Positions 1 to 10,553 are shown, counted from the first letter of the stretch. The stretch: 64,000 nt of DNA from Charina bottae (GCA_023362775.1 JALMGJ010000006.1:57557001-57621000), one strand, 5' to 3'. The notes: a model not told the origin generated them from the sequence alone. Translations and numbers: made by a program.

Positions 1-849
1 TGAATGTGAACTGATTATATATAGAAGAAGTGGCTCATATTTATAAAGAAATCATTGGGATTTTAGGAGTGTCATTGTGCAGTCATAAGCATATTTACCT
101 TGAAGGAAGTCTTCTTGAATGCAGTAGACTTATTCCAAAGACGGAGAATTGCAGTCTTCTTTTCATAGTCAATACGTTTCTTAACTGCTGTATGCAATTA
201 CTTATTTCAACTCCAAAGTGTGAAAAAACAGAATTAGAGCCCTATTCTATTCCATTTAATGTATTTCTCAGCTCCCTTTCAAGACCATGATATTCCTTAG
301 CAAAATTAAATATTGCAGCTAAAAATTATATAAAGACTGGATAATTCCTTTGGTAATTCCTTTGAAACTAATGTTAACATTGGTTTAGAAGAGTTGTTAA
401 ATATTATTTATTTCTATTAGCATAGTGTTTCATCTCTGGAAAGCTTCAAACTTTAGCACAAGGGCAGATATGTTGAAATGGCATTCAAATCAGTTGCACG
501 AGGATAGGTGCCAATAGGACCATGGAGATCCAGTTGACTCAGCTTGCTACTTAAACTCCTCAACAGAAATGCCCATTTTCGCTTCCTGTATCCAGACATT
601 TTTTGCTGTATACCTAGCTCAAATTACAGTCTTGCAGCAAAGAGGCGAGTTGTTTCTAGATGACTGCTGATGAGTAGGCTGATGGATCAACAAATGGATT
701 CAGCAGCTATACAGGGCGGAGGTCTGTGATTCAGTATGCTTGTGAGTTGAGATGTTGATTCAAGTTCTGACATATTAGTGAACTGATTTCAGGATGGTCT
801 AGCTGACTCCTCAGTGAATTAGCCAGAGGCTATACCATCTAACCTTTTG
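1..849. other. unannotated sequence left of the copia insertion
   Basis: No coding domain, RNA gene or named repeat is recognised here. The open segment at 30-290 has no family features and looks like chance. The last five bases (850-854) are the left target duplication of the copia element. Confidence 0.5.
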
Positions 850-854
850 ACATC
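850..854. repeat. left 5-bp target-site duplication (ACATC) of the copia element
   Basis: ACATC directly precedes the TGTTGG start of the 5' LTR and is repeated exactly at 16894-16898 after the 3' LTR. Five bases is the usual copia duplication length, so the outer element boundaries are well fixed. Confidence 0.9.
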
Positions 855-940
855 TGTTGGGGTTGGGGTTGGGCTATACAGCCTAAGGATCACTGGTGTC
901 TAGGAGAAGAAGCAGGCCGCTCCATCTGCTCACCCCGACA
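855..940 (+). repeat. 5' LTR of the copia element, internally deleted
   Basis: The first 10 or so bases (TGTTGGGGTT) and the last 70 or so (from CCTAAGGATCACTGG to CCCCGACA) match the 3' LTR at 16445-16893. About 360 bases between them, including the TATA-like region, are missing. The deletion junction is a repeated GGGGTT, which suggests slippage or microhomology-mediated loss. The promoter of this copy is therefore gone. Confidence 0.88.
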
Positions 941-954
941 GGTTATGGGCCCAG
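941..954 (+). promoter_or_regulatory. primer-binding site complementary to the initiator tRNA-Met anticodon arm
   Basis: GGTTATGGGCCCAG starts at the first base after the 5' LTR. It is the exact reverse complement of the anticodon loop and flanking stem (CTGGGCCCATAACC) of the eukaryotic initiator tRNA-Met. Drosophila copia is known to prime from an internal fragment of this tRNA rather than from its 3' end, so the same half-tRNA priming is inferred here. Confidence 0.82.
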
Positions 955-1174
955 AGGCGACAGAGAAGCCATAGACAGAAGTTTTGGACTGGCTGTGGAT
1001 CGTGGGATCGTGTGCAGTCTGTGAGCTGGAAGCTTTGGAAGCCTATCCAGGAGTCGTGTGGCTATTTGGAGTGATTTGGAGCTTTAACAGGTTCCGTGCC
1101 TATGTGTGTGTCTTTTCCTACGCTTGTTTTGCAGCTGGAGGACATTCTGATAAGGACTGTGTCTTTAATCATCG

Positions 1175-1495
1175 GTGTCTGCCCAGAAGGGGCTGAGGAC
1201 AGATGAGCGAAGCGAAGATGTTGCCGGCAGTCGGGGGAGACTGAATGACACTAATTATTCGTCTAATAACTCTGACAATATTTTATTTGTAAAGCGAAAA
1301 TGTTTTTGCTGTGGTTCGGCAAGGCATTTGTTAAGAGATTGTGATAAGAAACAGAAGCCTAAAGCCAAGCCGGGAATTTCCAGGCTGGGAGACAATGCAC
1401 AGCTGTCTCTAATTACCTCTGTAGAAAAATATTTAAAGGGACCATGGCTGCTTGACAGCGATGGCAAATGGAAGCATTGCATCTGTGACTGGTAA
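1175..1495 (+). pseudogene. copia gag nucleocapsid and protease N-terminal remnant
   Basis: This open segment keeps a CX2CX4HX4C zinc knuckle (residues 43-56, CFCCGSARHLLRDC), the hallmark of the copia nucleocapsid, followed by a basic lysine-rich stretch. About 50 residues later comes GPWLLDSD, the start of the aspartic protease site, where LLDSGAS is usual. The active-site glycine is replaced and the reading frame is then lost, with the next domain continuing in another frame. The bulk of gag, several hundred residues in relatives, is absent between the primer site and this segment. The ATG at 1175 is not a credible native start. Confidence 0.8.
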
Positions 1496-2465
1496 GGGCT
1501 TAGTGTATGTACCAGGATTAAATGTTGAATTATCAATGTTATGTGTACCAGAAATGGAGTACAATATTATAAGTGTTTCACAATTGGATTCACTGGGTTA
1601 TAATGTACAGTTTGGTAATGGTGAATGTATTGTCATGAAGGATAACAATGTTTGTGGTAAAGGTGTTTTACAGAACAATCTTTATGAAATGGTACAAACC
1701 AGGACAAGCAGAAGCCATCATGTAGCCACAATTAATAAGCCAACACATGATTCATGTGAGCATCTATGGCATAGAAGGCTGGGGCATCCGAGTTTCAAAG
1801 TGATTAAAAAGATGTCAGAAGCAAGTTCTGGAATGAATTTGAAACAGTGCCAAGTGTATTTGGATTGCACAGCTTGTAAGGTTGCAAAGTCAAAAGTATT
1901 TCCTGTGAGCAAATTCAGTGATAGGAAGTCACATAAATGTTTTGAATTAGTTCACGCTGACTTAATTGGTCCATTACCAGCTACAATAGCTAAACATGTT
2001 TTAGTCATTGTAGATGATTACACCAGGTTTGGGTTCTGTTACCTATTGAAAGCTAAAAGTCAAACATTTGATAAGTTTAGAAACTGGGTGCAGTTTGTGG
2101 AACGTAGGTATAGCACAAAGGTGTGTAGTTTACAAACTGACCGGGGTATTGAGTTTCTGAGTGGTAGTTTTCAGCAATGGCTCGGTAGAAGGGGCATTGT
2201 GCATAGGAGAACCAAGTCAGAGCCAGGAGTGGCAGAACAAAGATACTCAGCATTACAGACAGTAAAGGATTCACTTATAGCTGACTCAGGGTTATCAAGA
2301 GGATACTGGAGAGAGGCAATATTAACTGCTAATTATTTAATTAACAGATTATGGAGTATATCTGTAAATCAAACTCCATATTATATGTTATATGGCAAGA
2401 AGCCATCATTAGCTCATTTGAAGGTGTTTGGGTGCACTGCCTATGTTCACGTGCATAATCTGTAG
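1452..2465 (+). pseudogene. copia protease C-terminus and integrase, interrupted at 2459
   Basis: The segment starts in the protease/pre-integrase linker (NGSIASVTGKG, ISVSQLDSLGY). The zinc-binding H-H-C-C set follows: H107 and H112 in WHRRLGH, C139 and C142. The integrase core has D170 (HADLIGPLP), D230 (LQTDRGIEF) and a candidate glutamate at 262 (GVAEQ), slightly closer to the second aspartate than usual. The last seven bases before the stop belong to the inserted PLE. The host frame resumes at 14968 with no loss once one copy of the 13-bp duplication is removed. The domain pastes copia cDNA into chromosomes in active relatives. Confidence 0.9.
2446..2458. repeat. left 13-bp target duplication of the PLE array
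   Basis: TTCACGTGCATAA occurs here and exactly again at 14965-14977, bracketing the whole PLE array. A single duplication around all five units means the outer ends belong to one insertion event. Confidence 0.92.
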
Positions 2466-2503
2466 CTTGAATCATGTCAACTGGATTTCTATTTTCTTAG
2501 TGG

Positions 2504-2538
2504 AAACGTTTCGCTCCTTATCCAAGGAGCTTCTTCAG
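2504..2538 (-). ncRNA. hammerhead-like ribozyme motif, PLE unit 1 border
   Basis: Read on the minus strand: CTGAAGA, a 7-bp hairpin (GCTCCTT/AAGGAGC, loop GGAT), then GAAA and CGTTT. This is the conserved hammerhead core (CUGANGA, stem II, GAAA) with a two-pair stem III (AC/GU) and a GUU instead of the common GUC cleavage triplet. Small hammerhead variants with minimal stem III, acting as dimers, are established in PLE pseudo-LTRs. Cleavage here is inferred, not shown. Confidence 0.7.
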
Positions 2539-2635
2539 TCTGAGCAAAGTTGGTAAGGGAATCCTAAATATGTTCCTAGGTAGCTGTGTGACCTTACACC
2601 TGGGGCTAGGTCATGGTTATATTGAGATGTAATTT

Positions 2636-5185
2636 TTAAGTCCTTTTATCATCTAATGGGGGGTCGTTAAAATCACCATGCTGCTGTTGAGCTTCTGAAA
2701 TGGTCTTAATCTTCCTAGGCACAGAAGACAACACGGGGAGGAAGATGGGGGAGAGTTTGTGCCTGAGGCCCCCACCTCTATTCAAGGAAGGATTTTCCAA
2801 GTTGGCATAAATGGATTCCTTGACCCCTCTCTCAAACCACCTATCTTCTCTGTCTAAAATGTGAACATTAATGTCCTCAAATGAGTGTCCTTTTTCTTTT
2901 AGATGAAGATAAACTGCTGACTCTGGTCCTGTGGTGTTATTTCTCCTGTGTTGGGCCATCCTCCTGTACATAGGTTGTTTGGTTTCTCCAATGTAGAGTT
3001 CAGAGCACTCCTCACTGCACTGGATTGCATAAACTACATTGCTTTTCTTATGTTTTGGAGTTTGATCTTTGGGGTGTACAAGCCTCTGTCTCAGTGTGTT
3101 GGTGGGTTTGAAATATACAGGTATGTGGTGTTTGCCAAATATCCGTTTTATCTTTTCAGACACGCCAGCCATGTAGGGAATGACCAGGTTCTTTCGTTTA
3201 CTCTGAGTCTCAGCCCTATCTGTCGCTGTTTTAGGTCTGGTAGATTTAGATTTGGTGAAGGCCCAATTTGGATATCCACAGGCCTTCAGGGCTGTTCTCA
3301 GGTGCTGGTTTTCATTCTTTTTGGAATCCATGGAGGTGGGGATGGTTTCTGCTCTGTGTGACAATGTCCTGATGACTCCTAGTTTGTGCTGCAGTGGATG
3401 GTGGGAGTCAAACATCAGATATTGATCTGTGTGTGTGGGTTTCCTGTAGATCCCTATTTCTAGCTTGCCACCGGTCCCAATGAGGACTTCACAGTCTAGG
3501 AATGCCAGTCTGTTGTCCTTGGTGTCTTCTCTGGTGAAGCTAATGTTGGCATCTATAGTGTTTATATGGTCCGTGAAGGCCTGTACTTCCTGGGCCTTGA
3601 TTTTGACCCAGGTGTCATCCACATACCTAAACCAGTGGGTGGGCACCGTTCCCTGGAATGTGTTGAGTGCTTTCTTCTCCACTTCTTCCATGTATAAATT
3701 GGCCACAATGGGTGACACAGGAGAACCCATGGCACAGCCGTGTTTTTGTCTGTAAAAGTCACCTCTGTATGTGAAATAAGTGGTGTTAAGACACAGGTCC
3801 AGAAGATGGCAGATCTGGTTTGGGTTGAGATGGCTTCTCCTTTCCAGGGTGCTGTCCTCTTCTAGTCTCTTCCTGACAGCGGATAGAGCATGAGTGGTGG
3901 GGATGCTGGTGAAAAGGGAGGACACATCAAAGGAGACCATAGTTTCATCTGTATCCAGTTTCAGGATCTTTGCTTTGGAAACAAATTCTTCCGAATTATG
4001 GATGTGGTGTTCAGAGTGTCCAACTAGAGGTGCTAGTATGGTAGAGAGGTGTTTGGCAATGTTGTATGTTACCGAATTGATGCTGCTGACTATGGGTCGG
4101 AGGGGTGTTCCTTCCTTGTGGATCTTAGGAAGTCCGTAGATGCAGGGGATGGCTTCTCCAGGATACAGACGGTGGTAGGTAATCCTATCGATGGAGCCAT
4201 CATGTTCCAATTGTTTCAAACTGTCTATTGCCTTTTTCTTGTAATTGTTGGTGGGGTCTCTTTTCAGTTTTTCATATGTATGGTGATCCTCCAAAAGTGA
4301 GGTAATTTTATTGTGGTAGTCTGCAGTGTTTAGAACCACTGTACATCTTCCTTTGTCAGCAGGTAAAATGGTGATGGTTTCATCTTTGCTGAGGGCTGTC
4401 AGGGCTCTCCTCTCTTGGACGGTAAGGTTGGGGGGAGGAGGTTGAGCACTGGACAGAGCTGCAGATATTTTAAGCCGGAGTTGTTCTGCTTCTTCAAAAG
4501 GTAGGTGGTTGTTGTGGATGGCAGATTCTGTGGCTGTAATGAGCTCCACAACCGGAACTTGCTTGGGAGTGATGGCAAAATTAAGACCTTTGGCTAGGAC
4601 ATCTCTCTCTGGTTGGGTAAGTTCTCTGTCTGAGAGATTTTTCACCCACATGTTCTTTTTGTCCTCTGTGGTCCTGTTGTTGTTGTTCCTCCCAGTGGTT
4701 TCTCCAGTTCCTTGTTTCTGCTTGCTGCGAGAAAGAAGAATGTCAAATTTCTTAGTTTGCCTCTCCTTTGTCTTGTGATGCTGGGCCAGCTGTACTTTAT
4801 TGCCAAGCTGAATAACTCTATCCAGGATTGGGTCAGGAAGGGTGGCTGTGAGTTCCTGGTGAAGGTTTTCAAAATTGTATTGCAGGGCATCAATGGTGAA
4901 GTGGACTTGCCTTATTCTTTCATTTAGAAGATGTCTTTGTGCCTGCTGCAGGATCTGATCTGCTCTGTGACCCTTAACTGTAGATTGCAGGCGTAGGCTT
5001 GTCGGGATGAGTCTCTGTTGTCTGCATCTGAGGTTAAAACGTAGGTGGTTTCTATAGTCTGCCACCTTTCTTGCTGTCTTCTCGAATTTCCTTACCAACT
5101 TCAGGGTTTCATCCCCAAAATGTATGGCAATATGTCTATGAAGGTTATCAGTCATCCAGGTGGAATTGTCTGTAGCTTGAATCAT
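2636..5185 (-). CDS. PLE unit 1 reverse transcriptase with GIY-YIG endonuclease (849 aa)
   Basis: This is the single protein of the PLE; it copies element RNA and nicks the target. RT motifs are SFDVSSLF (catalytic D420), GCAMGSPVSP (483-492) and YVDD (521-524). A basic linker leads to the C-terminal GIY-YIG domain: VVYAIQC (717-723), LYIGET (730-735), the Arg/His run RRMAQHR (741-747) and the catalytic-type glutamate E790 in VKESIYANLENPSLN. The ATG lies in the pseudo-LTR shared with unit 2, 27-30 codons downstream of the ribozyme-like motif, so the tandem arrangement itself supplies the N-terminus. The frame is intact. It differs from unit 2 by few residues, for example D13 versus E13 and G351 versus R351. 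Confidence 0.93.
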   Translation of the reverse strand: MIQATDNSTWMTDNLHRHIAIHFGDETLKLVRKFEKTARKVADYRNHLRFNLRCRQQRLIPTSLRLQSTVKGHRADQILQQAQRHLLNERIRQVHFTIDALQYNFENLHQELTATLPDPILDRVIQLGNKVQLAQHHKTKERQTKKFDILLSRSKQKQGTGETTGRNNNNRTTEDKKNMWVKNLSDRELTQPERDVLAKGLNFAITPKQVPVVELITATESAIHNNHLPFEEAEQLRLKISAALSSAQPPPPNLTVQERRALTALSKDETITILPADKGRCTVVLNTADYHNKITSLLEDHHTYEKLKRDPTNNYKKKAIDSLKQLEHDGSIDRITYHRLYPGEAIPCIYGLPKIHKEGTPLRPIVSSINSVTYNIAKHLSTILAPLVGHSEHHIHNSEEFVSKAKILKLDTDETMVSFDVSSLFTSIPTTHALSAVRKRLEEDSTLERRSHLNPNQICHLLDLCLNTTYFTYRGDFYRQKHGCAMGSPVSPIVANLYMEEVEKKALNTFQGTVPTHWFRYVDDTWVKIKAQEVQAFTDHINTIDANISFTREDTKDNRLAFLDCEVLIGTGGKLEIGIYRKPTHTDQYLMFDSHHPLQHKLGVIRTLSHRAETIPTSMDSKKNENQHLRTALKACGYPNWAFTKSKSTRPKTATDRAETQSKRKNLVIPYMAGVSEKIKRIFGKHHIPVYFKPTNTLRQRLVHPKDQTPKHKKSNVVYAIQCSEECSELYIGETKQPMYRRMAQHRRNNTTGPESAVYLHLKEKGHSFEDINVHILDREDRWFERGVKESIYANLENPSLNRGGGLRHKLSPIFLPVLSSVPRKIKTISEAQQQHGDFNDPPLDDKRT

Positions 5186-5213
5186 GTCAACTGGATTTCT
5201 ATTTTCTTAGTGG

Positions 5214-5248
5214 AAACGTTTCGCTCCTTATCCAAGGAGCTTCTTCAG
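5214..5248 (-). ncRNA. hammerhead-like ribozyme motif, border of PLE units 1 and 2
   Basis: Identical core to the copy at 2504-2538 and exactly 2710 bp away. It sits just upstream, on the minus strand, of the unit 1 start codon at 5185, and downstream of the unit 2 stop. This placement fits self-cleavage of a multimeric transcript into unit-length RNA. Confidence 0.7.
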
Positions 5249-5345
5249 TCTGAGCAAAGTTGGTAAGGGAATCCTAAATATGTTCCTAGGTAGCTGTGTG
5301 ACCTTACACCTGGGGCTAGGTCATGGTTATATTGAGATGTAATTT

Positions 5346-7895
5346 TTAAGTCCTTTTATCATCTAATGGGGGGTCGTTAAAATCACCATGCTGCTGTTGA
5401 GCTTCTGAAATGGTCTTAATCTTCCTAGGCACAGAAGACAACACGGGGAGGAAGATGGGGGAGAGTTTGTGCCTGAGGCCCCCACCTCTATTCAAGGAAG
5501 GATTTTCCAAGTTGGCATAAATGGATTCCTTGACCCCTCTCTCAAACCACCTATCTTCTCTGTCTAAAATGTGAACATTAATGTCCTCAAATGAGTGTCC
5601 TTTTTCTTTTAGATGAAGATAAACTGCTGACTCTGGTCCTGTGGTGTTATTTCTCCTGTGTTGGGCCATCCTCCTGTACATAGGTTGTTTGGTTTCTCCA
5701 ATGTAGAGTTCAGAGCACTCCTCACTGCACTGGATTGCATAAACTACATTGCTTTTCTTATGTTTTGGAGTTTGATCTTTGGGGTGTACAAGCCTCTGTC
5801 TCAGTGTGTTGGTGGGTTTGAAATATACAGGTATGTGGTGTTTGCCAAATATCCGTTTTATCTTTTCAGACACGCCAGCCATGTAGGGAATGACCAGGTT
5901 CTTTCGTTTACTCTGAGTCTCAGCCCTATCTGTCGCTGTTTTAGGTCTGGTAGATTTAGATTTGGTGAAGGCCCAATTTGGATATCCACAGGCCTTCAGG
6001 GCTGTTCTCAGGTGCTGGTTTTCATTCTTTTTGGAATCCATGGAGGTGGGGATGGTTTCTGCTCTGTGTGACAATGTCCTGATGACTCCTAGTTTGTGCT
6101 GCAGTGGATGGTGGGAGTCAAACATCAGATATTGATCTGTGTGTGTGGGTTTCCTGTAGATCCCTATTTCTAGCTTGCCACCGGTCCCAATGAGGACTTC
6201 ACAGTCTAGGAATGCCAGTCTGTTGTCCTTGGTGTCTTCTCTGGTGAAGCTAATGTTGGCATCTATAGTGTTTATATGGTCCGTGAAGGCCTGTACTTCC
6301 TGGGCCTTGATTTTGACCCAGGTGTCATCCACATACCTAAACCAGTGGGTGGGCACCGTTCCCTGGAATGTGTTGAGTGCTTTCTTCTCCACTTCTTCCA
6401 TGTATAAATTGGCCACAATGGGTGACACAGGAGAACCCATGGCACAGCCGTGTTTTTGTCTGTAAAAGTCACCTCTGTATGTGAAATAAGTGGTGTTAAG
6501 ACACAGGTCCAGAAGATGGCAGATCTGGTTTGGGTTGAGATGGCTTCTCCTTTCCAGGGTGCTGTCCTCTTCTAGTCTCTTCCTGACAGCGGATAGAGCA
6601 TGAGTGGTGGGGATGCTGGTGAAAAGGGAGGACACATCAAAGGAGACCATAGTTTCATCTGTATCCAGTTTCAGGATCTTTGCTTTGGAAACAAATTCTT
6701 CCGAATTATGGATGTGGTGTTCAGAGTGTCCAACTAGAGGTGCTAGTATGGTAGAGAGGTGTTTGGCAATGTTGTATGTTACCGAATTGATGCTGCTGAC
6801 TATGGGTCGGAGGGGTGTTCCTTCCTTGTGGATCTTAGGAAGTCTGTAGATGCAGGGGATGGCTTCTCCAGGATACAGACGGTGGTAGGTAATCCTATCG
6901 ATGGAGCCATCATGTTCCAATTGTTTCAAACTGTCTATTGCCTTTTTCTTGTAATTGTTGGTGGGGTCTCTTTTCAGTTTTTCATATGTATGGTGATCCT
7001 CCAAAAGTGAGGTAATTTTATTGTGGTAGTCTGCAGTGTTTAGAACCACTGTACATCTTCCTTTGTCAGCAGGTAAAATGGTGATGGTTTCATCTTTGCT
7101 GAGGGCTGTCAGGGCTCTCCTCTCTTGGACGGTAAGGTTGGGGGGAGGAGGTTGAGCACTGGACAGAGCTGCAGATATTTTAAGCCGGAGTTGTTCTGCT
7201 TCTTCAAAAGGTAGGTGGTTGTTGTGGATGGCAGATTCTGTGGCTGTAATGAGCTCCACAACCGGAACTTGCTTGGGAGTGATGGCAAAATTAAGACCTT
7301 TGGCTAGGACATCTCTCTCTGGTTGGGTAAGTTCTCTGTCTGAGAGATTTTTCACCCACATGTTCTTTTTGTCCTCTGTGGTCCTGTTGTTGTTGTTCCT
7401 CCCAGTGGTTTCTCCAGTTCCTTGTTTCTGCTTGCTGCGAGAAAGAAGAATGTCAAATTTCTTAGTTTGCCTCTCCTTTGTCTTGTGATGCTGGGCCAGC
7501 TGTACTTTATTGCCAAGCTGAATAACTCTATCCAGGATTGGGTCAGGAAGGGTGGCTGTGAGTTCCTGGTGAAGGTTTTCAAAATTGTATTGCAGGGCAT
7601 CAATGGTGAAGTGGACTTGCCTTATTCTTTCATTTAGAAGATGTCTTTGTGCCTGCTGCAGGATCTGATCTGCTCTGTGACCCTTAACTGTAGATTGCAG
7701 GCGTAGGCTTGTCGGGATGAGTCTCTGTTGTCTGCATCTGAGGTTAAAACGTAGGTGGTTTCTATAGTCTGCCACCTTTCTTGCTGTCTTCTCGAATTTC
7801 CTTACCAACTTCAGGGTTTCATCCCCAAAATGTATGGCAATATGTCTATGAAGGTTCTCAGTCATCCAGGTGGAATTGTCTGTAGCTTGAATCAT
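5346..7895 (-). CDS. PLE unit 2 reverse transcriptase with GIY-YIG endonuclease (849 aa)
   Basis: Full-length frame with the same domains as unit 1: RT motif A at D420, GCAMGSPVSP, YVDD at 521-524 and the C-terminal GIY-YIG domain with E790. Residue 351 is Arg in the YxLPKIHKEG motif, where units 1, 3 and 5 have Gly. That Gly is conserved across the copies, so this copy may be less active. The change comes from one C to T difference at about 6844. The start codon lies in the pseudo-LTR supplied by unit 3. Confidence 0.93.
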   Translation of the reverse strand: MIQATDNSTWMTENLHRHIAIHFGDETLKLVRKFEKTARKVADYRNHLRFNLRCRQQRLIPTSLRLQSTVKGHRADQILQQAQRHLLNERIRQVHFTIDALQYNFENLHQELTATLPDPILDRVIQLGNKVQLAQHHKTKERQTKKFDILLSRSKQKQGTGETTGRNNNNRTTEDKKNMWVKNLSDRELTQPERDVLAKGLNFAITPKQVPVVELITATESAIHNNHLPFEEAEQLRLKISAALSSAQPPPPNLTVQERRALTALSKDETITILPADKGRCTVVLNTADYHNKITSLLEDHHTYEKLKRDPTNNYKKKAIDSLKQLEHDGSIDRITYHRLYPGEAIPCIYRLPKIHKEGTPLRPIVSSINSVTYNIAKHLSTILAPLVGHSEHHIHNSEEFVSKAKILKLDTDETMVSFDVSSLFTSIPTTHALSAVRKRLEEDSTLERRSHLNPNQICHLLDLCLNTTYFTYRGDFYRQKHGCAMGSPVSPIVANLYMEEVEKKALNTFQGTVPTHWFRYVDDTWVKIKAQEVQAFTDHINTIDANISFTREDTKDNRLAFLDCEVLIGTGGKLEIGIYRKPTHTDQYLMFDSHHPLQHKLGVIRTLSHRAETIPTSMDSKKNENQHLRTALKACGYPNWAFTKSKSTRPKTATDRAETQSKRKNLVIPYMAGVSEKIKRIFGKHHIPVYFKPTNTLRQRLVHPKDQTPKHKKSNVVYAIQCSEECSELYIGETKQPMYRRMAQHRRNNTTGPESAVYLHLKEKGHSFEDINVHILDREDRWFERGVKESIYANLENPSLNRGGGLRHKLSPIFLPVLSSVPRKIKTISEAQQQHGDFNDPPLDDKRT

Positions 7896-7923
7896 GTCAA
7901 CTGGATTTCTATTTTCTTAGTGG

Positions 7924-7958
7924 AAACGTTTCGCTCCTTATCCAAGGAGCTTCTTCAG
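7924..7958 (-). ncRNA. hammerhead-like ribozyme motif, border of PLE units 2 and 3
   Basis: Same core (CTGAAGA, 7-bp stem II with GGAT loop, GAAA) on the minus strand, 2710 bp from the previous copy. Confidence 0.7.
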
Positions 7959-8055
7959 TCTGAGCAAAGTTGGTAAGGGAATCCTAAATATGTTCCTAGG
8001 TAGCTGTGTGACCTTACACCTGGGGCTAGGTCATGGTTATATTGAGATGTAATTT

Positions 8056-10525
8056 TTAAGTCCTTTTATCATCTAATGGGGGGTCGTTAAAATCACCATG
8101 CTGCTGTTGAGCTTCTGAAATGGTCTTAATCTTCCTAGGCACAGAAGACAACACGGGGAGGAAGATGGGGGAGAGTTTGTGCCTGAGGCCCCCACCTCTA
8201 TTCAAGGAAGGATTTTCCAAGTTGGCATAAATGGATTCCTTGACCCCTCTCTCAAACCACCTATCTTCTCTGTCTAAAATGTGAACATTAATGTCCTCAA
8301 ATGAGTGTCCTTTTTCTTTTAGATGAAGATAAACTGCTGACTCTGGTCCTGTGGTGTTATTTCTCCTGTGTTGGGCCATCCTCCTGTACATAGGTTGTTT
8401 GGTTTCTCCAATGTAGAGTTCAGAGCACTCCTCACTGCACTGGATTGCATAAACTACATTGCTTTTCTTATGTTTTGGAGTTTGATCTTTGGGGTGTACA
8501 AGCCTCTGTCTCAGTGTGTTGGTGGGTTTGAAATATACAGGTATGTGGTGTTTGCCAAATATCCGTTTTATCTTTTCAGACACGCCAGCCATGTAGGGAA
8601 TGACCAGGTTCTTTCGTTTACTCTGAGTCTCAGCCCTATCTGTCGCTGTTTTAGGTCTGGTAGATTTAGATTTGGTGAAGGCCCAATTTGGATATCCACA
8701 GGCCTTCAGGGCTGTTCTCAGGTGCTGGTTTTCATTCTTTTTGGAATCCATGGAGGTGGGGATGGTTTCTGCTCTGTGTGACAATGTCCTGATGACTCCT
8801 AGTTTGTGCTGCAGTGGATGGTGGGAGTCAAACATCAGATATTGATCTGTGTGTGTGGGTTTCCTGTAGATCCCTATTTCTAGCTTGCCACCGGTCCCAA
8901 TGAGGACTTCACAGTCTAGGAATGCCAGTCTGTTGTCCTTGGTGTCTTCTCTGGTGAAGCTAATGTTGGCATCTATAGTGTTTATATGGTCCGTGAAGGC
9001 CTGTACTTCCTGGGCCTTGATTTTGACCCAGGTGTCATCCACATACCTAAACCAGTGGGTGGGCACCGTTCCCTGGAATGTGTTGAGTGCTTTCTTCTCC
9101 ACTTCTTCCATGTATAAATTGGCCACAATGGGTGACACAGGAGAACCCATGGCACAGCCGTGTTTTTGTCTGTAAAAGTCACCTCTGTATGTGAAATAAG
9201 TGGTGTTAAGACACAGGTCCAGAAGATGGCAGATCTGGTTTGGGTTGAGATGGCTTCTCCTTTCCAGGGTGCTGTCCTCTTCTAGTCTCTTCCTGACAGC
9301 GGATAGAGCATGAGTGGTGGGGATGCTGGTGAAAAGGGAGGACACATCAAAGGAGACCATAGTTTCATCTGTATCCAGTTTCAGGATCTTTGCTTTGGAA
9401 ACAAATTCTTCCGAATTATGGATGTGGTGTTCAGAGTGTCCAACTAGAGGTGCTAGTATGGTAGAGAGGTGTTTGGCAATGTTGTATGTTACCGAATTGA
9501 TGCTGCTGACTATGGGTCGGAGGGGTGTTCCTTCCTTGTGGATCTTAGGAAGTCCGTAGATGCAGGGGATGGCTTCTCCAGGATACAGACGGTGGTAGGT
9601 AATCCTATCGATGGAGCCATCATGTTCCAATTGTTTCAAACTGTCTATTGCCTTTTTCTTGTAATTGTTGGTGGGGTCTCTTTTCAGTTTTTCATATGTA
9701 TGGTGATCCTCCAAAAGTGAGGTAATTTTATTGTGGTAGTCTGCAGTGTTTAGAACCACTGTACATCTTCCTTTGTCAGCAGGTAAAATGGTGATGGTTT
9801 CATCTTTGCTGAGGGCTGTCAGGGCTCTCCTCTCTTGGACGGTAAGGTTGGGGGGAGGAGGTTGAGCACTGGACAGAGCTGCAGATATTTTAAGCCGGAG
9901 TTGTTCTGCTTCTTCAAAAGGTAGGTGGTTGTTGTGGATGGCAGATTCTGTGGCTGTAATGAGCTCCACAACCGGACTTGCTTGGGAGTGATGGCAAAAT
10001 TAAGACCTTTGGCTAGGACATCTCTCTCTGGTTGGGTAAGTTCTCTGTCTGAGAGATTTTTCACCCACATGTTCTTTTTGTCCTCTGTGGTCCTGTTGTT
10101 GTTGTTCCTCCCAGTGGTTTCTCCAGTTCCTTGTTTCTGCTTGCTGCGAGAAAGAAGAATGTCAAATTTCTTAGTTTGCCTCTCCTTTGTCTTGTGATGC
10201 TGGGCCAGCTGTACTTTATTGCCAAGCTGAATAACTCTATCCAGGATTGGGTCAGGAAGGGTGGCTGTGAGTTCCTGGTGAAGGTTTTCAAAATTGTATT
10301 GCAGGGCATCAATGGTGAAGTGGACTTGCCTTATTCTTTCATTTAGAAGATGTCTTTGTGCCTGCTGCAGGATCTGATCTGCTCTGTGACCCTTAACTGT
10401 AGATTGCAGGCGTAGGCTTGTCGGGATGAGTCTCTGTTGTCTGCATCTGAGGTTAAAACGTAGGTGGTTTCTATAGTCTGCCACCTTTCTTGCTGTCTTC
10501 TCGAATTTTCTGTAGCTTGAATCAT
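8056..10525 (-). pseudogene. PLE unit 3 RT/GIY-YIG, frameshifted and 5'-deleted
   Basis: The C-terminal 637 codons, with RT motifs and GIY-YIG, are intact and match units 1 and 2. Near 9975 one A of CCGGAACTTG is missing, shifting the frame between the N-terminal part (9819-10484) and the RT. About 79 bp near 10508 are also absent relative to other units, joining codon 6-7 to downstream sequence out of frame. GAATT occurs at both deletion edges. The N-terminal frame from 10525 therefore ends early. The unit is a recent pseudogene. Confidence 0.92.
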
Positions 10526-10553
10526 GTCAACTGGATTTCTATTTTCTTAGTGG

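Noticed and set aside
2504..2538. Hairpin at PLE borders as a rho-independent terminator
   Set aside because: No T-run follows, the host is eukaryotic, and the conserved CUGAAGA/GAAA flanks fit a hammerhead core better.
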